NCBI GenBank assembly: GCA_024637135.1
Contig: JAGXFT010000054.1
Location: forward strand, 1 to 57,433
Origin: Nitriliruptorales bacterium
Lineage (GTDB): Bacteria > Actinomycetota > Nitriliruptoria > Nitriliruptorales > Nitriliruptoraceae
Reading direction: 5' to 3'
Length of the DNA: 57,433 nt
Positions within the stretch are counted from its first letter, which is position 1. Each line of letters opens with the position of its first letter. The translations under genes and the position numbers were made by a program. The notes under the pieces are model-generated. The model was not told the origin of the DNA. It saw only the letters and a list, made by a program, of their open reading frames with translations, and did not search any database. Below, piece by piece: positions 8,388-16,590 of this stretch.

Positions 8388-9596
8388 TCAGCGGGTGGGG
8401 ACGGGGGCGGACCGGGTGGCGCCGACGATGGCGGTGGACAGGCGGAAGAAGCGCACGTCGCCCAACGGGGTCGTCGCGGTCCCGAGCCGATTGGTGACGA
8501 ATGCCACCGACAGGTCGCCGACCGGGTCCACCCAGGCCCCGGAGCCACCGAAGCCGTAATGGCCGAATGCCTGGCGGGGACGGCGACCGGCCATGAAGGC
8601 GCGGTGGTAGCCCAGCCGCCAGTACATCGGGATGCCCATGACGTAGTCACGGCCCTTCTCCTGCACGATCCGGAGCCGGTCCGACGAACCCTCCGACAAC
8701 AACCGGACGCCATTGACCTCGTGGCCGCCCAGGCCGGTGTACAGCGCCGCGAGGTCGCGGGCGGTGAAGACCCCGTTGACCGCCGGCATCTGGGCCCCCA
8801 GCACCCGTCGCGTAGGATCCATGAACAACTCGTTGATGCCGGGCACACCCATGGCCTCGGAGGCACGACGGGCCCACGACGTCAGGCCGGGCAGGCGGTG
8901 GAGCAGGTCGCCGAAGTCCCAGCCGGTCTCGAGCAGTTCCGCGACGTGGGCCCGTTCCCCGTCCGGGATCCCGATGCGCAGGCCGGTCAACCCCAGGGGT
9001 TCGGCCAGTTCCTCCTGCCACAGGTCGCGCATGTCGCGGCCGGTGACGGCCCGCATCAGGCCGGACAGGATCCAGCCGAACGTCATCGCGTGGTACCCGG
9101 GCCCATTGCCGGGCAGGGGGTCGGGGGTGGCCGCGGCCAGCCGCGCCTCCATCTCCTCGTCCTCGAGCAGGTCCTGGGCGGAGTCGATCAGGTCGCGCAC
9201 GTCGTGGAGCCCGGCCTGGTGGGTCAACACGTCCCGGACCGTGATGCCGGCCTTGCCGTTGACACCGAAGGCCGGCCACCAGGCCGCCACCGGTCGGTCC
9301 AACTGGAGTTCGTGGCGGTCGAGGTACCGGTGCACGACGGCCGCGGTCACGCCCTTGGAGGTGGAGAAGGAAGGCGCACCGGTCTCGGCCAGCCATGGCC
9401 GCCGGGTCGCCCGGTCCCTGGTCCCGGCCCAGGTGTCGACCACCGGGACCCCGTGCCAGCGCACCGCCAGCGCACCGCCGCCTGCGCCGGGCTGGTCGAA
9501 CAACGACTCGAAGCGGGCGGCGACCTTCTCGAAGCCGGGCGCCACCAGCGGCTCCGCCGGGATCCGGAGGACGTGCGCTGCGGGGGTCGTCGACAC
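8388..9596 (-). CDS. Serine beta-lactamase-family hydrolase (esterase/EstB type)
   Basis: This is a serine hydrolase of the beta-lactamase/class C/esterase fold. With the chosen start it has 402 residues. The nucleophile motif SxxK is seen as STSK (Ser78, Lys81), and a Tyr-containing segment near GYHAMTFGW could supply the general base. There is no signal peptide, so it is probably cytoplasmic and more likely an esterase or lipase than a true beta-lactamase. An upstream ATG at 9653 is in frame, but the GTG at 9596 has GAGGAG eight bases before it and the conserved region starts just after, so it was preferred. It is transcribed away from the ZIP gene, with a 16-bp palindrome in the shared upstream region. 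Confidence 0.85.
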   Translation of the reverse strand: MSTTPAAHVLRIPAEPLVAPGFEKVAARFESLFDQPGAGGGALAVRWHGVPVVDTWAGTRDRATRRPWLAETGAPSFSTSKGVTAAVVHRYLDRHELQLDRPVAAWWPAFGVNGKAGITVRDVLTHQAGLHDVRDLIDSAQDLLEDEEMEARLAAATPDPLPGNGPGYHAMTFGWILSGLMRAVTGRDMRDLWQEELAEPLGLTGLRIGIPDGERAHVAELLETGWDFGDLLHRLPGLTSWARRASEAMGVPGINELFMDPTRRVLGAQMPAVNGVFTARDLAALYTGLGGHEVNGVRLLSEGSSDRLRIVQEKGRDYVMGIPMYWRLGYHRAFMAGRRPRQAFGHYGFGGSGAWVDPVGDLSVAFVTNRLGTATTPLGDVRFFRLSTAIVGATRSAPVPTR

Positions 9597-9688
9597 GGTC
9601 ACCGCTCCTCGCTCGTCGGTCGGAGCGTCGTCGGCCACGGTCCGCGCATGCACGGGGGCCTGGCATCAGCCCGGCCCCAGCTCCAACG

Positions 9689-9704
9689 TGGAGCGTACGC
9701 TCCA
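9689..9704. promoter_or_regulatory. 16-bp perfect palindrome between divergent genes
   Basis: TGGAGCGTACGCTCCA reads the same on both strands. It sits between the divergent serine hydrolase (start 9596) and ZIP transporter (start 9803) genes. A TACGCT element of -10 type is embedded in it on the minus strand. The form is that of a dimeric-repressor operator; which regulator would bind is unknown. Confidence 0.5.
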
Positions 9705-9789
9705 GGTCGCCCTGTCGCCGCGCGCACGTTGCGTGGCGGCCCCCGTCGGAGGTCGGTCGCCGCGCGCGTTGGACGGACCGCCGTGGCAC

Positions 9790-9795
9790 TAGCGT
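9790..9795 (+). promoter_or_regulatory. -10 box for a leaderless ZIP transcript
   Basis: TAGCGT fits TAnnnT and ends exactly 7 bases before the ATG at 9803, so transcription would start at or next to the start codon. No Shine-Dalgarno is present, which agrees with a leaderless mRNA. Confidence 0.45.
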
Positions 9796-9802
9796 CGGAT
9801 CC

Positions 9803-10507
9803 ATGGCAACCACCGTCCTGGTCATCGCGGTCGTCTCCGCGGCCCTCGTGGTCGGCGCGGCCTGGGGCCTGTCCGGCCACCTGCCGGCGCACGTGGAGGG
9901 CTTCCTGGTCGCCCTCGCCGGTGGCGCGCTGATCGTGTCGGTCGTGACCGAACTGGTCGAACCGTCGCTGGAGGACGGCTCGGCACTGGCCGTGCTGGCG
10001 ATGGTTGGGGCCGGCGCGGTCGTGTTCACCGCACTGGACTACGTCGTCGACGAGGTCTGGGGTGGCCAGAGCGGTGGCGGCCTGCTGGCCGCGATCACCC
10101 TCGACGGCGTACCCGAGAACCTGGCCCTCGGAGTCGCCCTGATCGGGGCCGGTGCCACCGAAGTCGCCGCCCTGGCCGGGTCGATCCTGTTGTCGAACCT
10201 GCCCGAGGCCGCCGGCGGGGCGAAGCAGATGGCGGACAACGACATGGATCGCGGGGTCGCCTTCGGCCTGTGGGTCACGACGGCAGTGGTGCTGTCGGCG
10301 TCGGCGCTGGCCGGGAACCTGCTGTTGGAACAGGCGGCCCCGTCGACGCTGGCGCTGGTTCGTGGGTTCGCGGCCGGCGCGGTCGTGGCCTCGCTGGCAA
10401 CGGAGGTCTTCCCGGAGGCCTACCGCGAGGACCACCAGTCCACCGGGCTCGCGGCGGCGCTGGGCGTCGTGCTGGCCGTGGGGCTCGGCTTGCTCGCCGA
10501 CGGCTGA
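9803..10507 (+). CDS. ZIP-family divalent metal transporter
   Basis: This is a membrane protein of 234 residues with about seven to eight hydrophobic spans. The ZIP hallmark is visible in the middle helices as DGVPENLALG, where most ZIPs have HNxPEGLA; a Leu-Pro-Glu-Ala segment (NLPEAAGG) stands for the second metal helix. The first His of the usual site is Asp here, which may shift metal preference. ZIPs move Zn2+, Fe2+ or related ions into the cytoplasm. The frame is open upstream to 9395, but the conserved first helix starts at the chosen ATG. The transcript is predicted to be leaderless. It is convergent with the next hydrolase gene. Confidence 0.8.
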   Translation: MATTVLVIAVVSAALVVGAAWGLSGHLPAHVEGFLVALAGGALIVSVVTELVEPSLEDGSALAVLAMVGAGAVVFTALDYVVDEVWGGQSGGGLLAAITLDGVPENLALGVALIGAGATEVAALAGSILLSNLPEAAGGAKQMADNDMDRGVAFGLWVTTAVVLSASALAGNLLLEQAAPSTLALVRGFAAGAVVASLATEVFPEAYREDHQSTGLAAALGVVLAVGLGLLADG

Positions 10508-10512
10508 CCACC

Positions 10513-10546
10513 ATCGGCCCGGTCCGCCCCCGAGACTGCGGCCGAT
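10513..10546. terminator. Possible weak bidirectional terminator between convergent genes
   Basis: ATCGGCC (10513-10519) pairs with GGCCGAT (10540-10546) over a 20-base loop. It lies in the 61-bp space between the convergent ends of the ZIP gene and the next hydrolase. The long loop and lack of a U tract make this tentative. Confidence 0.25.
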
Positions 10547-10568
10547 CCACCACCCGGTCGTCAGGCCG

Positions 10569-12080
10569 TCAGGCCCGTCCGGTCCTCCGGTCCTCCGGTC
10601 GTCCGGGGACCCAGCCGTCGCCGACCCCGCCCGGGACCGACTCCGGCGGGTCGTAGGGACCGGGCGTCAGCGCCATCGAGGCGAGGTCGAGGTGGCCGAC
10701 GGTGCCGTCGGGGCGACGGACCACGGCCAGGACTTCACCCGTGAAGTAGCCGTCACGTCCGACCCACTGCCCGTCCCGGCGATCGAAGCGGGACCGCCGG
10801 GTCGGCACCCCGACGTCGACCACGGGGCCGCCGCAGGGGTCGACGGCGACCACCACCGGCCGCGGTCCCCAGTACCACGTCCCCACCAGTTCCTCGAGGT
10901 CGTGCGTGGACGATCCGGCGGTGTCGTCACCGACCCGGTCGTCGCCCCCTGTCCCCGCCGAGCGGTCGTCGCTCCCGCTGGCAGCGGGCTCGTGGGACCG
11001 GGCCGCGTCGACCTCGCGGCCGTCGGGGTCCACCAGGTCCAGCAGGTCGAGCGCGAGTTCGGGACCGAACCCCGCGGTCGAGTTGCCCAGCACGGCGACC
11101 CCGGCACCGGCGTCACGGTCGACGAACACCGTGGCCACGAAGCCCGGGACCGACCCACCGTGTCCGACCAGGTCGCGACCACGCAGGTGCAGCGCCTGGA
11201 GCCCACATCCGAACGCCGACGGCGGGTCCATCGTGGTGACCGCACGCGGCCGCCCCATGGCCGCGATCGTGTCGGCCGGGAGCACCCCACCGCCGTGGCC
11301 CAGCAGCACCTCGGCCCAGCGGCCGAGGTCGCGCGCGCTCGACCACAGCTGTCCGGCCGGGGCCATGGCCCCGTAGTCGTGGGCCGGCTCGACCAGCAGC
11401 TCGTCGCGCGTCGGATGCACCGCCAACGGGGTCGCGTGGTCGTCGTCGACGGCGTGCTTGCTGGTGCGCTCCAGTCCGAGCGGTCCCAGCAGGCGCGCCG
11501 CCAACAGGTCCGACCACGGGCGCCCCTCCACCACCTCCAACACCCGGCCCAGCACGGCGTAGCCCGGGTTCGAGTAGTGCATGATCCCGGGCGGTGCCGG
11601 CGTCCCCTGGTCGCCGCCGAGGTCGGCCAGGACCTCGTCCCAGGTCCGTCCCGCACTGCGTTCCCACCACGGGGCCGACAACTCGGCCCGGACGCCGCCG
11701 ACGTGGCCCAGCAGGTCGGCCAGCCGGACACGGCCCAGCATCGGCCCGACGTCGAGGTGGACATCGACCCGGTCGTGCAGCGCCAACCGCCCGGCATCGC
11801 GGGACTCCAGGACCAGCGCGGCCGTCATGGTCTTGGTGATCGACCCGATCCGGTACTGGGTGTGGCCCGTGGGCCGCGCACCACCACGACCGTCGACCTG
11901 TCCGACACCGCCGGTCCATGCCACGTCCCCGTCGCGAACCACCGCCGCCGCCAGCGACGGCACCCGATGGGTCGAACGAGCACGTTCGAGGCGATCGCGG
12001 ACCGCGGCATCGATCCCGGTCCCCGCGCCCCGTGGCGACGTCCCGTCGACGCCACCATCCCCATGCACCACGACCGCCAC
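10569..12080 (-). CDS. Serine beta-lactamase-family hydrolase with C-terminal beta domain
   Basis: This protein has 503 residues. All three landmarks of the penicillin-binding/beta-lactamase fold are present: SxxK as SITK (Ser80, Lys83), YxN as YSN (169-171), and a HGG triad in the segment GHGGSVPG in place of KTG. After the catalytic domain comes an acidic linker (about 360-395) and a C-terminal part with the pattern ELVGTWYWG, seen in the lipocalin-like tail of many of these hydrolases. Likely activities are esterase, D-aminopeptidase or amidase; the substrate cannot be told. No signal peptide is seen. The start is GTG at 12080. In-frame GTGs at 12071 and 12068 have a better AGAGGTGG upstream and are serious alternatives. 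Confidence 0.82.
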   Translation of the reverse strand: MAVVVHGDGGVDGTSPRGAGTGIDAAVRDRLERARSTHRVPSLAAAVVRDGDVAWTGGVGQVDGRGGARPTGHTQYRIGSITKTMTAALVLESRDAGRLALHDRVDVHLDVGPMLGRVRLADLLGHVGGVRAELSAPWWERSAGRTWDEVLADLGGDQGTPAPPGIMHYSNPGYAVLGRVLEVVEGRPWSDLLAARLLGPLGLERTSKHAVDDDHATPLAVHPTRDELLVEPAHDYGAMAPAGQLWSSARDLGRWAEVLLGHGGGVLPADTIAAMGRPRAVTTMDPPSAFGCGLQALHLRGRDLVGHGGSVPGFVATVFVDRDAGAGVAVLGNSTAGFGPELALDLLDLVDPDGREVDAARSHEPAASGSDDRSAGTGGDDRVGDDTAGSSTHDLEELVGTWYWGPRPVVVAVDPCGGPVVDVGVPTRRSRFDRRDGQWVGRDGYFTGEVLAVVRRPDGTVGHLDLASMALTPGPYDPPESVPGGVGDGWVPGRPEDRRTGRA

Positions 12081-12251
12081 CTCTCGTCCCCGTCGAGCAT
12101 GTCGACCACGGCCCGTCCAGGGCCCAGTCTCGACGACGAGGACCCCGACTGCAAGTCAGCCCCGGTCAGCCGACCCGGCAGTCGTCGGTCGTCGATCGTG
12201 CAGGACTGCCCGGCGCCCGGGTGGCTCGCGCCCGGGGATGGCACCGCGAGT

Positions 12252-14303
12252 TCAGGCGCGGGCGACCATCGTCAGGAGTTCGTACACGGCAGCCAGGTCA
12301 CCGTCGCCGTCGACCAGTTCGACGGCCCAGCGGACCTCGCCGTGCTCCTCGCCCGGGCGGTCGGCCTTGCCCATGCAGGTCAAGGTGACGGTCACCTCGT
12401 CGCCGGGGCGGACCGGCTTCATGAAGCGCAGGGCGTCGAGGCCGGTGTTGGCCAGCACCGGGCCCTCCTCGGGCGCGACGAACAGGCCGGCCGCGACCGA
12501 CAGGAGCAGGTAGCCGTGGGCGACGATGCCGCCGAACAGCGGATTGCGGGCGGCCGCCTCCTCGTCGGTGTGGGCGTAGAAGTGGTCGCCGGTCAGGTCG
12601 GCGAACGCGTCGATGTCCTCGCGCGTGATCTCGCGTGGCCCCGCGGTGACGCTGTCGCCGACCTCCAGGGCGTCGAACGTGGTCCGGAACGGATGGGTGC
12701 CGTGGTGGCGCGGGGCGCCCGACACCCACCGGCCGGTCACCGCCGTCAACAGTTCCGGTGACCCCTGGATGGCCACGCGTTGGAGGTAGTGGTGGAGGCT
12801 GTCCAGCCCGCCCAGTTCCGAGCCCCCGCCCGCCCGGCCGGGGCCGCCGTGGTGGAGCCGGGCAAGCGGCGTGCCGTGACCCGTCTGGCGCCGGCGAGCG
12901 GTCTCGTCGACGACCAGCACGCGGCCGTGGTGCGGGGCCAAGGCGCGCACCAGGTCCACGACCTCGGTCGTCACGCCGGTGGCGAACACCGACGCCACCA
13001 GTCCCCCACCACCGAGTGCCACCAGGTCGGCGGCGTCGGCCGCGTCGTCGTAGCCGACCACGGTCACGACCGGCCCGAACGCCTCGACGTCGTGCACGAC
13101 CGCGGACCGAGCATCCCGTGCCCGCAGGACGGTCGGCGCCACGAAGGTGCCGGGGTCGCCGTCCACGCCGACCAGCGACGTGGGGTCGGGTCCGGTCAGC
13201 AGGTCGGCCCCGCCCGCGAGCCGTTCGATCGACGCCAGCACGGTCTCGCGCTGGGTCGCGTCCACCAGCGGCCCGAGGTCGACGTCGTCGCGACGGGGAT
13301 CGCCCAGCACCAGCGCGCCGAACCGCTCGGCCAGCTCGCCAGACACCTCGTCGAGCCGGTCGGCCGGCACCAGCACACGTCGGATCGAGGTGCAGCGCTG
13401 GCCGGACTTGTTCGTCACCTGGCCGACCACCTCGTCGAGGAAGGCGGCGTGGATGTCGGACCCGGCCGGCACGTCGGGAGCCAGGACACTGGCGTTGACC
13501 GAATCGGTCTCGGCGTTGAACCGGACATTGCGCTCGCCGATCGCGGGATGGGCCTTGAGCCGTCGCGCGGTCGCGGCCGACCCGGTGAAGGCCAGCACGT
13601 CACGGTGGTCGAGGTGGGCCAGCAGGTCGACCGCGCCGCCCATGACCAGTTGGACCGCCCCCGGTGGCAGTACCCCGACCTCGACCAGCATCTCGAAGGC
13701 GCGATGGGCCACGAACCCGGCCTGGGGCGCGGGCTTGGCGATGCAGGGCATCCCGGCCAGCAGCGCGGGCGCGAACTTCTCGAGCATGCCCCACACGGGG
13801 TAGTTGAAGGCGTTGACGTGGACCGCGACGCCGGGCATCGCCACCTGGGCCTGGACCGCGTGGAAGGTGTCGTCGCGGGACAGTCGGACCAGGTCCTGGT
13901 CGACCCAGACATGGGCGTCGGGCAGCTTGCGTGCGGCGCGTGACGCGATCGAGGCCATCGTCCCGATCCCGCCGTCGACGTCGCCCCAGGCATCGCTGCG
14001 CGACGAACCGGCGCGGGCCGACAACTCGTAGAGCTCGTCCTTGGCATCGTTGAGCGCGGCGACCACCTCCTGCAGCATCGCCGCCCGTTCGGTGAAGGTG
14101 TGTGCGCGCAGCCCCGGTCCGCCGACGTCGCGGGCGTGGGCCACCGCCGCGGCCAGGTCCAGGCCGTCCGCGGACACCCGCGCGATCGGCTCGCCGGTCA
14201 CGGCATCCACGACCACGGGGGTCGCCGGCCGCACCTCGCCGGTCACCCACTGGTCGCACACATGGCTGGACAGCACGCTGACATCGGTCTGGACGGCACC
14301 CAC
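12252..14303 (-). CDS. paaZ: PaaZ: oxepin-CoA hydrolase / 3-oxo-5,6-dehydrosuberyl-CoA semialdehyde dehydrogenase
   Basis: PaaZ opens the seven-membered oxepin-CoA ring of phenylacetate catabolism with its C-terminal MaoC-like hydratase and oxidises the aldehyde with its N-terminal NADP-dependent dehydrogenase. The 683 residues match E. coli PaaZ (681). The aldehyde dehydrogenase part (about 1-525) has the catalytic Glu265 (FNAETDS) and Cys304 (GQRCTS). The hydratase part has D-L-T-G-D-H-F-Y-A-H (569-578) and the NPLFGGIVAHG loop. The start is GTG at 14303, with GAGGAG about seven bases upstream; the open frame beyond it does not look coding. No other paa genes are in the window, so it may serve a scattered pathway or tropone-type metabolism. 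Confidence 0.93.
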   Translation of the reverse strand: MGAVQTDVSVLSSHVCDQWVTGEVRPATPVVVDAVTGEPIARVSADGLDLAAAVAHARDVGGPGLRAHTFTERAAMLQEVVAALNDAKDELYELSARAGSSRSDAWGDVDGGIGTMASIASRAARKLPDAHVWVDQDLVRLSRDDTFHAVQAQVAMPGVAVHVNAFNYPVWGMLEKFAPALLAGMPCIAKPAPQAGFVAHRAFEMLVEVGVLPPGAVQLVMGGAVDLLAHLDHRDVLAFTGSAATARRLKAHPAIGERNVRFNAETDSVNASVLAPDVPAGSDIHAAFLDEVVGQVTNKSGQRCTSIRRVLVPADRLDEVSGELAERFGALVLGDPRRDDVDLGPLVDATQRETVLASIERLAGGADLLTGPDPTSLVGVDGDPGTFVAPTVLRARDARSAVVHDVEAFGPVVTVVGYDDAADAADLVALGGGGLVASVFATGVTTEVVDLVRALAPHHGRVLVVDETARRRQTGHGTPLARLHHGGPGRAGGGSELGGLDSLHHYLQRVAIQGSPELLTAVTGRWVSGAPRHHGTHPFRTTFDALEVGDSVTAGPREITREDIDAFADLTGDHFYAHTDEEAAARNPLFGGIVAHGYLLLSVAAGLFVAPEEGPVLANTGLDALRFMKPVRPGDEVTVTLTCMGKADRPGEEHGEVRWAVELVDGDGDLAAVYELLTMVARA

Positions 14304-14350
14304 GGTGGACTCCTCATCACCCGCGCACGGCGGTGTCCGCGGGTCGGTCC

Positions 14351-14356
14351 AGCGTA
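14351..14356 (-). promoter_or_regulatory. Possible -10 of paaZ
   Basis: Read on the minus strand, TACGCT (14356 to 14351) fits TAnnnT and ends 48 bases before the paaZ GTG. It lies in the 215-bp region shared with the divergent hydrolase, whose own candidate is TAGGGT at 14470-14475. Confidence 0.35.
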
Positions 14357-14469
14357 GGATCCGCCCGTGCACCCGGAGCGTGCAGTGCCAGGGCCTGCCG
14401 ACCAACCTCCATGCGCGCCAGCACGTGTGTCGATCGCTGCCGTGCCGCGTCCCAACGGCGGCCCGTGGA

Positions 14470-14475
14470 TAGGGT
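14470..14475 (+). promoter_or_regulatory. Possible -10 of the alpha/beta hydrolase gene
   Basis: TAGGGT fits TAnnnT and ends 44 bases before the GTG at 14519. Confidence 0.35.
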
Positions 14476-14518
14476 GCAGCGGCCGTGGTGGTCACCACGC
14501 GCCGGACAGGAGTCGATC

Positions 14519-15436
14519 GTGTGGACGTGGGTGCGGCGCGTGCTGCTGGGGTGGATCGCGTTCCGGCTGCTCACGCCGGAGTCGGTGCCGGCGTTCGACG
14601 AGGGCCAACAGGTCCCGCTGGAACTCCCGGGGCGCTCGGTGTTCGTCGGCGGCGTCGAACTGTTCGTGCGCGAGGCCGGGCCGGTCGACGCCCCACCGCT
14701 GGTCATGGTGCATGGCTGGGGTGACGACGCGATGGCGATCTTCCCGCGACTGATCCCCCTGCTGGTCCCGGCCCATCGGGTGATCGCGGTCGACAACCGC
14801 AACCACGGCAAGTCCGACCACGTCCGTGGTCGCTACGACATCGAGACCATGGCCGACGAGCTGGACAGGGTGCTCGCCCAGCTCGGCATCACCGAGGCCA
14901 CCGTGTTCGGCTACTCGATGGGCGGGATGATCGCCCAGGACCTGGCCCACCGCCATCCCGACCGGGTGGCGCGACTGGCGCTGGGGGGGACGGCTGCGGC
15001 GATCCCGCCGCTGGCCGACACCGGCGCGGGGGCGGCGCTGGGGCTGGCGGTGGTGCGGGCGGCCGAACGCATCTCGCGCACCGAGGTCTCGTGGCTGCGG
15101 ATGCGCTACCTCCGGGCCGTCGGTGCCATCTCCGACCGCCACGCCCGGTGGTACTACGCCGCCCACCAGAATCGTGACCCGGACCTCTACTGGGCGTCCG
15201 GGGACGCCATCAGCCGCTTCGACGCCCGCCCGTGGGTCGGCGACCTGGGTGTCCCGGTGCTGGTCGTGGTGACCACGCGCGACCAGTTGATGCGACCGAC
15301 GTGGCAGCGCGACCTGGTCGCACGACTGCCCGATCCCCAGGTGGTCGAGATCGACGGGCGCCACGAGGCCCCGTTGACCCATGCCCCGGAACTGGCCGCC
15401 GCCCTGGCGACCTTCGCGGCCAGCCCCGAGGGCTAG
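14519..15436 (+). CDS. Alpha/beta hydrolase
   Basis: The 305 residues have the alpha/beta hydrolase order: oxyanion motif MVHGWGDD (63-70), nucleophile elbow GYSMGG (Ser133), an acid in the strand before TTRDQLM, and a histidine near the end (GRHEAPLTH, His282 or His288). An N-terminal hydrophobic stretch (about 1-20) could be a membrane anchor. The start is GTG at 14519, with ACAGGAG six bases upstream; the frame is open further but has no coding look. The enzyme is probably an esterase or C-C hydrolase. Its divergent placement with paaZ could hint at aromatic degradation, but this is only context. Confidence 0.85.
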   Translation: MWTWVRRVLLGWIAFRLLTPESVPAFDEGQQVPLELPGRSVFVGGVELFVREAGPVDAPPLVMVHGWGDDAMAIFPRLIPLLVPAHRVIAVDNRNHGKSDHVRGRYDIETMADELDRVLAQLGITEATVFGYSMGGMIAQDLAHRHPDRVARLALGGTAAAIPPLADTGAGAALGLAVVRAAERISRTEVSWLRMRYLRAVGAISDRHARWYYAAHQNRDPDLYWASGDAISRFDARPWVGDLGVPVLVVVTTRDQLMRPTWQRDLVARLPDPQVVEIDGRHEAPLTHAPELAAALATFAASPEG

Positions 15437-15439
15437 GTT
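15434..15439 (+). promoter_or_regulatory. -10 box for a leaderless YcaQ-like transcript
   Basis: TAGGTT fits TAnnnT and is followed by exactly 7 bases and then the ATG at 15447. It overlaps the stop codon of the preceding gene (TAG at 15434-15436). No Shine-Dalgarno is present. Confidence 0.45.
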
Positions 15440-15446
15440 CGACGGC

Positions 15447-16562
15447 ATGGCCACCGTCCACCACCTGACCCGCCGGGACGCCCGCCGCGCGGCGGTGCGA
15501 GCCCAGTTGCTCGCGCGCGACCGCCCCACCGACCTGCTCGCCATGGTTCGCCACCTCACCCTGCTGCAGTGGAGCCCGACCCGGGCGGTCACCCACAGCC
15601 ACGACCTGGTCGCATGGAGCCGCCTGGGCTCGTCGTACGCACCCGAGGACCTCGACGCCGCGCTCGACGTCGGCCGCCTGGTCGTCCTCGACGGCATGTT
15701 CCGTCCCGCCGAGGACATCGCGCTGTACCGCGCCGAGATGGCGTCGTGGCCGTCGACAGGTCCCCGCAAGGACTGGCACGGCCGGTTGGAGGACTGGGTG
15801 GCGGCCAACGACCGCACCCGCAGCGAGGTCCTGGACCGCCTCCGGCTGGCCGGGCCACTGCCCAAGGAGGACCTCCCCGACACGTGCGCGCAACCGTGGC
15901 GGTCCAGTGGTTGGAGCGACGGCCGCAACCTCACCAGGTTGCTCGACATGATGGTCGGACGGGGCGAGATCGCGCTGGTCGGCCTGCCCGGACGGGGAAA
16001 GGAGTACGACCTGGCCGAACGGGTCTACCCCGACGACCCGGTGGTCCCGCTGGTCGAGGCCGAGGCAGAACGGGACCGACGACGGCTGCTGGCCCTGGGG
16101 ATCGCGCGGCTGAACGGTCCCGAGTGCCCGGTCGAGCCCGACGTCGTCGGCATGGCCGGGGAGGCGGCGACGGTCGAGGGCGTGCGCGGCGAGTGGCGCG
16201 TCGAACCGTCCCTGCTGGACCAGCTGGCCGACGACGAGTTCCCGGGGCGCACGGCCCTGCTGTCGCCGCTGGACCGGCTGGTGTCGGACCGAAAACGCCT
16301 GGACGAGTTGTTCGCGTTCGACTACCAGCTCGAGATGTACAAGCCGGCCGCCAACCGGAAGTGGGGCTACTGGGCCCTGCCGATCCTGCACGGCGACCGC
16401 TTCGTCGGGAAGCTGGACGCCACCGCCGACCGTGACCGTGGCGCCCTGGTGATCCACGCGATCCACGACGACGTGGACTTCACCCCCGACCTGGCGACCG
16501 CCGTCGACGCCGAGGTCGACGACCTCGCCGCCTGGCTCGACCTCGAACGCGTCGACGAGTGA
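15447..16562 (+). CDS. YcaQ/AlkZ-like winged-helix DNA glycosylase family protein
   Basis: The 371-residue protein belongs to the HTH_42 (DUF1006) family that includes E. coli YcaQ, a glycosylase that unhooks interstrand crosslinks, and Streptomyces AlkZ. The visible family pattern is an N-terminal LxxLQ segment followed by SHDLVAWSRLG (52-61), then a C-terminal block YKPAANRKWGYWALP and GKLDATADRD. In YcaQ the catalytic motif is QxD and in AlkZ QxQ; here the aligned triplet is Gln41-Trp-Ser43, so the second position is changed. The protein may be an inactive or altered member. It is predicted to be translated from a leaderless mRNA and is convergent with the NuoF-like gene, 28 bp apart. Confidence 0.85.
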   Translation: MATVHHLTRRDARRAAVRAQLLARDRPTDLLAMVRHLTLLQWSPTRAVTHSHDLVAWSRLGSSYAPEDLDAALDVGRLVVLDGMFRPAEDIALYRAEMASWPSTGPRKDWHGRLEDWVAANDRTRSEVLDRLRLAGPLPKEDLPDTCAQPWRSSGWSDGRNLTRLLDMMVGRGEIALVGLPGRGKEYDLAERVYPDDPVVPLVEAEAERDRRRLLALGIARLNGPECPVEPDVVGMAGEAATVEGVRGEWRVEPSLLDQLADDEFPGRTALLSPLDRLVSDRKRLDELFAFDYQLEMYKPAANRKWGYWALPILHGDRFVGKLDATADRDRGALVIHAIHDDVDFTPDLATAVDAEVDDLAAWLDLERVDE

Positions 16563-16590
16563 GCCCGGCTCGCCAGAACACCTCGTGGCA

